A stretch of DNA of 6,282 bases. Source: CAYTLW01 sp964438735. GTDB lineage: Bacteria > Myxococcota_A > UBA9042. Shown piece after piece: positions 1 through 6,261 of the stretch. Under the pieces are notes generated by a model, which had not been told where the DNA came from, ran no database searches, and worked only from the letters and a program-made list of their open reading frames with translations. The stretch spans positions 1-6,282 of the forward strand of contig CAYTLW010000223.1 of NCBI GenBank assembly GCA_964438735.1, written 5' to 3'. Positions within the stretch are counted from its first letter, which is position 1. Every line of letters begins with the position of its first letter. The translations under genes and the position numbers were made by a program.

Positions 1-22
1 CACACCTCTTCCCGAGTCCAGG

Positions 23-55
23 AAACTGGGGAAGTACCTACGGTCCGTCGAACTA
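23..55 (-). repeat. left copy of a 33-bp element at a gene 3' end
   Basis: On the minus strand this begins with the TAG stop of the CcmH-like gene: TAGTTCGACGG, a variable middle, then ACTTCCCCAGTTT. The right copy at 6229-6261 lies on the plus strand. The outer 13 and 11 positions are identical, and about 28 of 33 overall. Confidence 0.7.
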
Positions 56-853
56 CCAGCCGCCGTCCTGCTCCAGCTCGTCCAGCTCGTCCAGCAGTCG
101 ATCCCGCTCCTCGTCGCTGATGTCCGAGGTGGAGTCCTCGTCGCCGTCCCCGCGCTCCGGGCTCACATCGTCTTCTTCCCGGCGAACGGGGCGGCGCCGG
201 GCGACGCGCCAGAGCAACGTACCCAGCAACAGGATCGCACCACCGATGACCCCGGCGGGCACCATCCAGCCACGCTTCTTCTGGCGTCGGGGCAGCAGCC
301 ACTCCCGGTCCACCTGCTCACGAGAGGAGACGCTGGCGTTGTATTCGGCCAGGTAGTAGTCGACGATCTGGTCGTTGGAGAAGCCCAGGGCGAGCCAGAT
401 CCGGGCCCGCCGCTTGTACTTCACCGCCGGTGTGCAGCCGAGCTGGCAGTTGGAGAAGTAGACGGTCGCCTTGCACCCGTCGCAGACGCAGCGCACGTTC
501 TCCAGGAACCATCGATAGGCCACCCGATCATAGCGGAACAGCTCCTCGTACTCGGGGCTGCGGGTGACGAAATCGGACTCCAGGGCGGCGGCGACCCGGC
601 GCCGATCGCCGCGCATGTGCGCCGGCACCTTCTGCAGGGTGTCGGACAGGTCGGCGCGGATTCTTTCGGCGTATTTACACGCACATTGGTTCGCGGAGAG
701 CGAGCGGTCGCGGTCGATCTTCATCTCGCTGCCTTCGAAGCAGGCGCAGGCGAGCGATTCGTGGAGTTGGTCGATCGCCGTCTTGTCGGCGGCCTGCAGC
801 GAGCTCGTCAGCAAGACCAACATCGCGACAGTCATGCACAACCTGCGGGCCAT
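53..853 (-). CDS. CcmH-like membrane-anchored protein with two Cys-rich domains
   Basis: 266 aa, unusual member of the CcmH/CycL/NrfF type (cytochrome c maturation, haem-ligation thiol-disulfide chemistry in the periplasm). Residues 1-21 form a signal peptide (hydrophobic core then LQAADK). The best-matching domain is residues 117-176: VRCVCDGC gives Cys122, 124 and 127, then Cys136 and 140, followed by a helical stretch with GFSNDQIVDYYLAEYN. This resembles the CcmH 'LRCxxC ... G.sdeeI..fl..rYG' layout. A basic segment, one TM helix (about 197-217, with W196 and RRR after it) and an acidic tail (226-266) follow. Residues 30-75 hold a second Cys pair set (CAC at 36-38, CAC at 57-59) that looks like a diverged copy of the same domain. 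Start: ATG preceded by AAGGAG with a 5-nt gap. It is transcribed divergently from the MORN gene. No ccm neighbours are visible, so a role in haem attachment is inferred; a general periplasmic thiol protein is the alternative. Family call moderately sure. Confidence 0.72.
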   Translation of the reverse strand: MARRLCMTVAMLVLLTSSLQAADKTAIDQLHESLACACFEGSEMKIDRDRSLSANQCACKYAERIRADLSDTLQKVPAHMRGDRRRVAAALESDFVTRSPEYEELFRYDRVAYRWFLENVRCVCDGCKATVYFSNCQLGCTPAVKYKRRARIWLALGFSNDQIVDYYLAEYNASVSSREQVDREWLLPRRQKKRGWMVPAGVIGGAILLLGTLLWRVARRRPVRREEDDVSPERGDGDEDSTSDISDEERDRLLDELDELEQDGGW

Positions 854-858
854 CCACT

Positions 859-864
859 CTCCTT
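859..864 (-). promoter_or_regulatory. ribosome binding site of the CcmH-like gene
   Basis: On the minus strand the bases read AAGGAG, five bases before the ATG at 853-851. This near-consensus Shine-Dalgarno fixes the start at this ATG and gives a proper signal peptide. Confidence 0.75.
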
Positions 865-958
865 CGGCCGGCCGGGCCGGGCGGCATCATTCCACCGGCG
901 GCGGTCACCGGCAAGCGATCCTCGACATGTTCGGGTCCGTTGTTACACACTGGCTGGT

Positions 959-970
959 CGAGCGTGCTCG
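959..970. repeat. short perfect inverted repeat upstream of the MORN gene
   Basis: CGAGC-GT-GCTCG has 5-bp arms and a 2-bp centre. It lies 19 bp before the ATG of the MORN gene and 7 bp before its Shine-Dalgarno. It could be an operator half-site pair, but arms this short arise by chance in GC-rich DNA. Confidence 0.3.
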
Positions 971-977
971 CCCGCTC

Positions 978-982
978 GGAGG
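978..982 (+). promoter_or_regulatory. ribosome binding site of the MORN-repeat gene
   Basis: GGAGG sits seven bases before the ATG at 990, supporting that start over internal ATGs. Confidence 0.75.
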
Positions 983-989
983 CTGAACG

Positions 990-2060
990 ATGCGTTGCGT
1001 GGTCGCCTCAGTAATCGCGATCCTCTTCGTCGTATCAGGACCTGCGGCGCTGGCCGCCATTGTCTGCCCAGAAGGCGCCGAACAGCGCACCGAACGAGAT
1101 CCTGAACTCGGCCTGCCGGCCTGGTCCTGCTTCCACCATGGCGTGCGCAACGGCCGCTACCTGGTGCCCAGCCAGGATGGGCGTGTGGTCCTGCTCTCCG
1201 TCTCCTACGTCAACGGCCTGCGCACCGGCACCTATACGCAACGCCACCGCAATGGCCAGATCGCGGCCACAGGTGGCTACGCGTATGGGATGCGGGATGG
1301 GGTCTGGAGCTTCTGGAATCGGCGCGGCAAGAAGCTGGGGACCTACACCCTCTCTCTGGGGTCGGGCGACGTGGTGCTGTGGTGGGATGATGGCCGCAAG
1401 CGGGGCGCCGGACGGCTGGAGGCTGGCGTCCGTCACGGACCTTGGACCTTCTGGCGCGCCGACGGAACGCTGCGTGAGCGGGGCGCCTACCGAGAAGGGC
1501 TGCGCCACGGCGTGTGGCATTTCTACAACCGCGCCGGCAAACCCAACGGCACGGTGGTGCTCAATCGCGGCACCGGCTTGATGGTCGCCTGGCACGAAAA
1601 CGGCCATCGAGCGGCCTACGGGCGCCTGGAAGGGGGTCGAAAGGCCGGTCTGTGGACCTACTGGCACGACAACGACACGCGCTCCATGCAGGTCAGCTAC
1701 GTCAACGACCGCTACCACGGCGTGGTCATGGGCTGGCATCGCAACGGCGTGCGCGCCTACGTCGCCGAGTACGTCAACGGTCGAGAGCACGGCATCGAAC
1801 GCCGCTGGGATGAGTCCAAGCGACAGGTGGTGGAGCGGCGCTGGCGCGCCGGCAGCGTCGACGGCATCGCCCTGTACTGGCGCGCCGATGGCGTCTTCGC
1901 GGAGGCCCTGTGCTTTACCAATGGCCGCTTCCGCTGGCGGCGATCGGGGCAGGAGATCCAGCACTTCGCCGCGCCGCAGCGTGAACATCCGGCTGGCCAG
2001 CCGCTGCCTATGGCACCGGACGCCGCCGAGGCGCTGGCTCGTCGATTGCCTTGTCCTTGA
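990..2060 (+). CDS. secreted MORN-repeat protein (YwqK-like repeat family)
   Basis: 356 aa. Residues 1-23 are a signal peptide (hydrophobic core, cleavage likely at ALAA before IVC); Cys26 is not in a lipobox, so this is probably a soluble periplasmic or secreted protein. Residues 51-311 are about eleven MORN-like units of the form 'G.r.G.W.fw..nG.....g.y.n', for example GLRTGTYTQRHRNGQ, GMRDGVWSFWNRRGK and GVRHGPWTFWRADGT. Units at 76-99, 146-169, 216-239, 240-263, 264-287 and 288-311 are each exactly 24 residues. Units 100-145 and 170-215 are 46-residue double units. The C-terminus (312-356) is a non-repeat tail. Cys47, Cys308 and Cys355 could form disulfides. Such repeats form extended beta-hairpin solenoids. 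Databases often label this class 'toxin-antitoxin system YwqK family antitoxin', but no toxin gene is adjacent, so I do not adopt that name. Molecular function unknown. It is divergent from the CcmH-like gene and converges on the lipoprotein gene. Confidence 0.88.
   Translation: MRCVVASVIAILFVVSGPAALAAIVCPEGAEQRTERDPELGLPAWSCFHHGVRNGRYLVPSQDGRVVLLSVSYVNGLRTGTYTQRHRNGQIAATGGYAYGMRDGVWSFWNRRGKKLGTYTLSLGSGDVVLWWDDGRKRGAGRLEAGVRHGPWTFWRADGTLRERGAYREGLRHGVWHFYNRAGKPNGTVVLNRGTGLMVAWHENGHRAAYGRLEGGRKAGLWTYWHDNDTRSMQVSYVNDRYHGVVMGWHRNGVRAYVAEYVNGREHGIERRWDESKRQVVERRWRAGSVDGIALYWRADGVFAEALCFTNGRFRWRRSGQEIQHFAAPQREHPAGQPLPMAPDAAEALARRLPCP
1287..1706 (+). repeat. two tandem 70-codon super-units inside the MORN protein
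   Basis: Protein residues 100-169 (bases 1287-1496) and 170-239 (1497-1706) align without gaps over 70 positions, about 29 of them identical, including shared GVW.F.NR.GK, GRLE.G and WT.W. Each super-unit is a 46-residue double MORN unit followed by a standard 24-residue unit. This points to an internal duplication of three units at once. Confidence 0.75.
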
Positions 2061-2063
2061 GCC

Positions 2064-4613
2064 CTACTTGCAACGTAGGCGCACGTCGTCGACCCACACC
2101 TTCAACGATGGGTTCAGCAGCCCCTTGTGGATCAGAAACGCCGGCTGCACCCAGCGGCCGTAGAGCGGCGGCGGCACATCGCCCACCACATGCGCCCAAT
2201 CCTCGCTGTCTTCGCAGAATCCCTTGAGCGATTTGGCGTCATCCCAGTTGACCAGCTCCTTGAAGGGCCAGCCGAAGAGCGCCATCTCGAAGACATCATC
2301 GAAGGGGCACTTGGCCTTGCCCACCTCGACGCGGGCCTGGAATGTATACATGGCGCCCAGCACCGGCATGCGCACGGCCGAGGTGCCGGGGGTGGCCATC
2401 AAGCCAGCGGTGGAGTCGCCCTTTTCCTTGTCGTCATGGCTGGCGAAGGCGGCGTTGGGTTTGCTGATGGCGTCGTCCGAGGCGAGGCTCCACGTCATGG
2501 TCATCTGGGGCGACTTCTTGGCCACCGTCCAGCCGTGCAATCCGCCAGGTTCGAAGGTGGCCTCGAAGCAGGTGTAGTCGCACTTGCCGGTGACCGCCAC
2601 GTTGTCGATCTCCACGGTGCCGGCGGCGTCGTTGCCGGCGGCGGTGATCACCTCGGCGGTGACGTCCACGGTCTTGCCGACCCAGGCGGCCAGGTCGACC
2701 TTCAGGACCTTCCAGTCCGCCAGCGCGGCACACTGCTCGTGCACGACCTTGTCGGCCACGCGGATGCGCAGCAGGTCGCCCGTACACCCTTTGGCGCCGA
2801 GCACCGGTGCGCGCAACGCCAGGCGCAATTCGCTGCCCTTGGCCGGCTCGATGCCGGGGATGCGCAGCGTCGCCACCTGCTTGCCGCCCGGTGGCGTGCC
2901 CTTCCAGCTGGCGCGCAGCATGGCCTTGCCGCCGTGCGCGCCGCCCTTGACCCGCTTCCAGGCGACGTAATCCGGCTTGCCGGCTTCGGTGCGCCAGGGT
3001 TGCGGCAGGGCCGGGAACAGGAAGCTGGTCGGCCGCACGGTCAGGTCCATGCGCTCGACGTGTCCGGCCAGGCACGCGGGGCTGCAGCTGCCCGACAGGC
3101 GGATGTCGTCGATGTGGATCAAGCCGGATGATGTCTTGGCCGTGCCCGCACGCGCACGGAACATCAACTCCAGGGGGCCACCCCGGAAGGTGCCCAGGTC
3201 CACCTCGACGGTCTCGAAGCCCTTCTTGTCCAGTTTGGCCTTCTGCGAACTCGTGCAGCGCTGCCAGACAGGCTGCCCGTTGGCGAACAGACTCAGGGTG
3301 TCGGCGGCGCAGGCGGCATCGCCGACGGTCATGGCCAGCTTGAAGCGCAGCACGGGCACCAGGGCGTCGGCCTCGAGGTAGAGGTTGCGATGGATGTAGG
3401 CGGCGTCCAGGAAGCCGCTGCCACCGCCGGGGGGCGAGCCATTCCAGGCGATCTTCAGGGCATGCTTGCCGACCGACGTCTTGGCGGCGTCGTACTCCCA
3501 TTTCAGCCAGCCGGAGTCCTCGGTCGTGCCGGCCCATTGTTGCGGATAGGGGAACTCGAAATACTCCTCGATGCAGTCGTCACAGCCGGCGATGGGTTTG
3601 CCGAAGCCACACTTGATGTCTTTGGCGCAGCCGGCCGCGCCGGTGTTGCCGGTGCCGGCGCAGTTGCCGCCCAGGCAGATGTCGAACGCGGTGCAGGCGT
3701 CGCCGTCATCGCAGGAGGTGCTGTTGGGCGCTGGCTTGAACAGGCAGCCGCCCGAAGCCGGGTCGCAGACGCCCTTGATGCAGGCGCTGCCGGCGTCGCA
3801 ATCCACCGGGGTGCCGACGCACTTGCCGGCTGTGCAGGCATCGCCCCAGGTGCAGGGCGCGCCGTCCTTGCAGGGCGTGCCGTCGGCCTTGTTGCTGATC
3901 TCGGTCTTGCCCGTGGCCGGATCGCACTTGACCACCAGGCAGGGGTTCGACGCGGCGGCGCCGCCGCTGCCGCCGACGCACTCGCCCTCCAAGCAGATGT
4001 CCTTGGTGGTGCAGGGGTCGCCATCATCGCAAGGGATGCCGGGCTGCGAGGGGCTGTTCTTGCAGCCGGCGGTCATCAGGCAGGCGTCGATGGTGCAGGG
4101 GTTGCCGTCGTTGCATTTGAGCACCGGTCCGGGCGAGCACTCGCCGCCCTCGCAGCGGTCGTCGCCGGTGCAGAAGACGCCGTCATCGCACTTGGTGCCG
4201 TCGGGGATGGCCTTCTCGATACATCCCTTGCCGTCGACGCAGGTGCCCAGCAGGCAGGGATCGCTGGACGGACAGGACGTATTCTTGCCCACGCAGACGC
4301 CCGCGGCGCAGACGTCCTTCTGGGTGCAGGTCTGACCGTCATCGCAGGTGGCGCCATCGGGCTGGGCGGCCTTCTTGCACTCGCCGTTGCTGCCACAGAT
4401 GGCCTTGAGACAGGTGTCCTGCCCGGTGCCAGCGACCTTGCCGGCGCAGTCATCGTGGGTCTCGCACGCGACCTTGGCCACCGGGACGTCTGCGCCCGCA
4501 TCCACGCTTGCGTCAGCGGGTGTGTCGTTGTCCTCGAACCAGCCGCAGCCAGAATTCACGCCGACGAGACCGAACACAAGCAACGTCACCAGGGTTCTTC
4601 GTATGCCTACCAA
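2064..4613 (-). CDS. large lipoprotein: Cys-rich CDDG repeats plus three beta-sandwich-like domains
   Basis: 849 aa from the TTG start. Residues 1-22 are a lipoprotein signal (VGIRRTL, hydrophobic core, lipobox VNSGC, lipidated Cys23). +2 is Gly, so outer-membrane sorting is plausible. An acidic Asp/Ala linker (about 26-48) leads into a Cys-rich region (50-348) with five copies of 'DG..CDDG..CT..D.C..G.C.G', spaced 52-53 residues apart and joined by 'N.PC....C....GC' half-units; all these Cys probably form disulfides. The C-terminal 500 residues fall into three domains of about 165 residues (347-511, 514-678, 682-849). Each ends in a matching strand (IHIDDIRLSGSC, VEIDNVAVTGKC, VWVDDVRLRC), and the first two also share 'W.G.PPGG'. 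They look like MAM- or CBM-type jelly rolls; this fold is inferred. The Cys repeats are typical of surface proteins from myxobacteria and relatives. Likely cell-surface binding or adhesion; ligand unknown. An ATG at 4679 in frame would bury the signal behind 22 extra residues. Confidence 0.88.
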   Translation of the reverse strand: MVGIRRTLVTLLVFGLVGVNSGCGWFEDNDTPADASVDAGADVPVAKVACETHDDCAGKVAGTGQDTCLKAICGSNGECKKAAQPDGATCDDGQTCTQKDVCAAGVCVGKNTSCPSSDPCLLGTCVDGKGCIEKAIPDGTKCDDGVFCTGDDRCEGGECSPGPVLKCNDGNPCTIDACLMTAGCKNSPSQPGIPCDDGDPCTTKDICLEGECVGGSGGAAASNPCLVVKCDPATGKTEISNKADGTPCKDGAPCTWGDACTAGKCVGTPVDCDAGSACIKGVCDPASGGCLFKPAPNSTSCDDGDACTAFDICLGGNCAGTGNTGAAGCAKDIKCGFGKPIAGCDDCIEEYFEFPYPQQWAGTTEDSGWLKWEYDAAKTSVGKHALKIAWNGSPPGGGSGFLDAAYIHRNLYLEADALVPVLRFKLAMTVGDAACAADTLSLFANGQPVWQRCTSSQKAKLDKKGFETVEVDLGTFRGGPLELMFRARAGTAKTSSGLIHIDDIRLSGSCSPACLAGHVERMDLTVRPTSFLFPALPQPWRTEAGKPDYVAWKRVKGGAHGGKAMLRASWKGTPPGGKQVATLRIPGIEPAKGSELRLALRAPVLGAKGCTGDLLRIRVADKVVHEQCAALADWKVLKVDLAAWVGKTVDVTAEVITAAGNDAAGTVEIDNVAVTGKCDYTCFEATFEPGGLHGWTVAKKSPQMTMTWSLASDDAISKPNAAFASHDDKEKGDSTAGLMATPGTSAVRMPVLGAMYTFQARVEVGKAKCPFDDVFEMALFGWPFKELVNWDDAKSLKGFCEDSEDWAHVVGDVPPPLYGRWVQPAFLIHKGLLNPSLKVWVDDVRLRCK
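3645..4466 (-). repeat. tandem Cys-rich repeat units coding region, period about 159 bp
   Basis: Five coding units with the CDDG (KDG in the fourth) core begin near 4358, 4202, 4043, 3884 and 3725, giving steps of 156, 159, 159 and 159 bp. In protein terms each 53-residue unit is a 'PC...C...GC' half plus a 'DG..CDDG..CT..D.C..G.C.G' half; the first unit carries a longer leading half. The regular step and conserved Cys spacing indicate growth by tandem duplication. Confidence 0.85.
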
Positions 4614-4620
4614 GACGCGC

Positions 4621-4626
4621 ACCTCC
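4621..4626 (-). promoter_or_regulatory. ribosome binding site that sets a TTG start for the lipoprotein
   Basis: The minus strand reads GGAGGT, then seven bases, then TTG (4613-4611). A start here gives a compact lipoprotein signal peptide of 22 residues. The in-frame ATG at 4679 has no comparable site and gives an overlong N-terminus, and the in-frame GTG at 4622-4620 overlaps the GGAGGT itself. Confidence 0.75.
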
Positions 4627-4747
4627 GTAGCGCCAGAAGGATGGCAAACGCCGGTCGATCCAGCAATGTTGCCCGCCATCGCGCACCGTCAGGGCCCAGA
4701 GGTGCCCTCGCGGCCCGCCTGTGGCAACCTGCCGCGGCCCCGAACCC

Positions 4748-4751
4748 GGAG
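4748..4751 (+). promoter_or_regulatory. ribosome binding site of the POT transporter gene
   Basis: GGAG lies seven bases before the ATG at 4759. It decides the start: the reading frame is open upstream to 4348, but that part is antisense to the lipoprotein gene and not transporter-like. Confidence 0.7.
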
Positions 4752-4758
4752 ACCCGCC

Positions 4759-6231
4759 ATGTCCGAAAGCCCATCCACCTCCACCCCGGTGCTCGCCCAG
4801 GTGCGCGCCATGGGCTGGAACTTCTGGATCGCCAACATCATCGAGGCGGGCGAACGGCTGGCCTTCTTCGGTGTGCGCGCCGTGCTGCCGCTGTACATCG
4901 CCGGCACCTCGGCGGGCGCGCTGGGCCTGTCCATGTCCGAAAAGGGCCTGATCTACATGGTCTGGGCCCTGCTGCAATGCCTGGTGCCCATGGTCTCGGG
5001 CGGCTACACGGACGCATACGGGTATCGCAAAAGCATGTTCGTGGCCTTCGCCATCAACATCGGCGGCTACGCCCTGATGGCCAACGCCGCCGACTTCTGG
5101 TCCATGATGGCGGCCGGCTGCCTGGTGGGCCTGGGCACGGCGATCTTCAAGCCGCCGGTGCAGGGCGCGGTGGCCAAGTCCCTGGATGAGACCAACTCCG
5201 GACTCGGCTTCGGCATCTTCTACTGGGTGGTCAACATCGGCGGCTTCCTGGCGCCCATGGCGGCGGCGTGGGCGCGCGGCGACGAGACCACGCCCACCTG
5301 GAGTCTGGTCTTCTACGGCGCGGCCATCGTGACGGCCTTCAACTACCTGCCGGCCATCTTCCTCTTCCGCGAGCCCGAGATCGACCCCGTGGCGCGCGAC
5401 AAGAGCCCCATGGAGGTCTTCATCGGCACCCTTACGGTGCTCTGGAAAGACCAGAAGATGCTCCGCTTCCTGCTGGTCATCTCGGGCTTCTGGTTCATGT
5501 TCATGCAGCTGTGGGACCTGCTGCCGAACTTCATCGACGAGTGGATCGACACCCGCGACGTGGGCGGCGTGCTGGTGAGCCTCTTCGGCGACGGCGCCGG
5601 CTCCTTCATCGAGGCCGACGGCGCGGCCAAACCCGAGATCCTGATCAACATCGACTCCTTCGCCATCATCCTGCTGGTGCTGCCGCTGAGCTGGTTCTTC
5701 GGTCGCTACCGCATGATGACCGCCCTGGTCCTGGGCATGGGCATCGGCCTGCTGGGCTTCGTCGGCGCCGGCATGAGCCAGGTCGGCTTCTTCTGCGCGG
5801 CCATGATCTTCGTCTTCGCCATCGGCGAGATCATCTGCAGCCCGAAGTTCTCCGAATACATCGGCATGACCGCGCCGCCGGACAAGAAGGCGCTCTATAT
5901 GGGCTACTCCAACATCCCCTTCGCCATCGGCTGGGCCGGCGGCAACCTGGTCTCGGGCGTGCTCTACGACGCTTTCGCCTCGCGCACGACGTTCGCACGG
6001 CAGATGCTGGTGGAGAAGTTCGACCTGACCGTCGACGCCGCGGCAGCGCTGGCGCCGGCCAAGGTATTGCCCACCCTGGTCGAAAAGCTGGGCGATGGCG
6101 CGACCTCCTACAGCGCCACCAAGCTGCTCTGGGAGCAGCACGATCCGTGGATCGTCTGGGTCATGTTGGGCGCCATCGGCCTCGCCTCCCTGCTGGGTAT
6201 GCTGGTGCTGGCCCGGGGTACGAGCGACTAG
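4759..6231 (+). CDS. POT/PTR-family MFS transporter (proton-coupled oligopeptide-type)
   Basis: 490 aa inner-membrane protein with about 12 TM helices (roughly 21-48, 63-83, 92-110, 112-132, 150-170, 181-203, 235-257, 297-315, 320-339, 341-361, 383-404, 464-485). TM1 has the POT motif E29xxE32R33 in EAGERLAFFGVR, the proton-coupling and peptide-binding signature, with FF where many members have YY. The MFS loop 2-3 motif is GGYTDAYGYRK (81-91). TM4 carries Lys131 in IFKPPVQGA, at the place of the conserved POT lysine. FGIFYWVVNIGG (151-162) matches the PTR signature, and GEIICSP (356-362) gives Glu357, matching the TM10 glutamate. Known POT proteins import di- and tripeptides with protons; some take other substrates, so the exact cargo is not settled. 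There is a long acidic loop at 262-296 and a soluble insert of about 55 residues between TM11 and TM12 (406-460). The gene is alone, divergent from the lipoprotein gene. Start chosen by the GGAG site. Confidence 0.9.
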   Translation: MSESPSTSTPVLAQVRAMGWNFWIANIIEAGERLAFFGVRAVLPLYIAGTSAGALGLSMSEKGLIYMVWALLQCLVPMVSGGYTDAYGYRKSMFVAFAINIGGYALMANAADFWSMMAAGCLVGLGTAIFKPPVQGAVAKSLDETNSGLGFGIFYWVVNIGGFLAPMAAAWARGDETTPTWSLVFYGAAIVTAFNYLPAIFLFREPEIDPVARDKSPMEVFIGTLTVLWKDQKMLRFLLVISGFWFMFMQLWDLLPNFIDEWIDTRDVGGVLVSLFGDGAGSFIEADGAAKPEILINIDSFAIILLVLPLSWFFGRYRMMTALVLGMGIGLLGFVGAGMSQVGFFCAAMIFVFAIGEIICSPKFSEYIGMTAPPDKKALYMGYSNIPFAIGWAGGNLVSGVLYDAFASRTTFARQMLVEKFDLTVDAAAALAPAKVLPTLVEKLGDGATSYSATKLLWEQHDPWIVWVMLGAIGLASLLGMLVLARGTSD

Positions 6232-6261
6232 TTCGACGGTCCCGAAGCACTTCCCCAGTTT
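6229..6261 (+). repeat. right copy of the 33-bp element at a gene 3' end
   Basis: It begins with the TAG stop of the transporter gene (TAGTTCGACGG, a variable middle, then ACTTCCCCAGTTT) and matches the left copy in inverted orientation. I find no strong shared stem-loop or U-tract, so it is not a normal intrinsic terminator by inspection. The remaining bases to 6282 hold no recognisable feature. Confidence 0.7.

Larger units (their letters stand above)
854..989. promoter_or_regulatory. divergent intergenic control region between the CcmH-like and MORN genes
   Basis: These 136 bp separate two divergent start codons, so both promoters should lie here. It contains GGCCGGCC (866-873), two direct copies of CACCGGC (893-899 and 906-912) and the inverted repeat CGAGC-GT-GCTCG (959-970). 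No convincing -35/-10 pair was found on either strand, so the promoter assignment rests on gene layout only. Confidence 0.5.
4614..4758. promoter_or_regulatory. divergent intergenic control region between lipoprotein and transporter genes
   Basis: These 145 bp must carry both divergent promoters, but no clear -35/-10 pair could be picked out. On the transporter side there are two potential leader stem-loops: AGGGC/GCCCT with an 8-base loop (4691-4708), and an 8-bp stem including two G-U pairs around the loop ACC (4719-4737), ending ten bases before the GGAG at 4748-4751. Confidence 0.45.

Noticed and set aside
854..989. Sigma-70 promoter at TTGTTA (940-945) or TGTAAC on the other strand
   Set aside because: No matching partner hexamer at 16-18 bp spacing was found for either.
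1035..1988. 317-codon open frame on the minus strand within the MORN gene
   Set aside because: Antisense shadow in GC-rich DNA; the plus strand has a signal peptide, a ribosome site and regular repeats.
990..2060. Reading the MORN protein as an antitoxin of a toxin-antitoxin pair
   Set aside because: That label is common for YwqK-like repeats, but here the protein is exported, 356 residues long, and has no small toxin gene beside it.
4348..4758. N-terminal extension of the transporter frame
   Set aside because: No stop codon interrupts the frame, but the translated part is low-complexity and antisense to the lipoprotein. GGAG plus ATG at 4759 and the start of POT homology fit a 490-residue protein.
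3390..5189. 599-codon open frame on the plus strand across the lipoprotein gene and the transporter start
   Set aside because: It is antisense to the Cys-rich repeats and its Ala/Gly/Val-rich product reflects their periodic codons. It overlaps both real genes in the wrong frame and has no family motif.
23..6261. The end repeats as terminal inverted repeats of an insertion sequence
   Set aside because: No transposase or recombinase is encoded between them, no target duplication can be seen in the few flanking bases, and each copy starts exactly at a stop codon. Kept only as an alternative in the findings.
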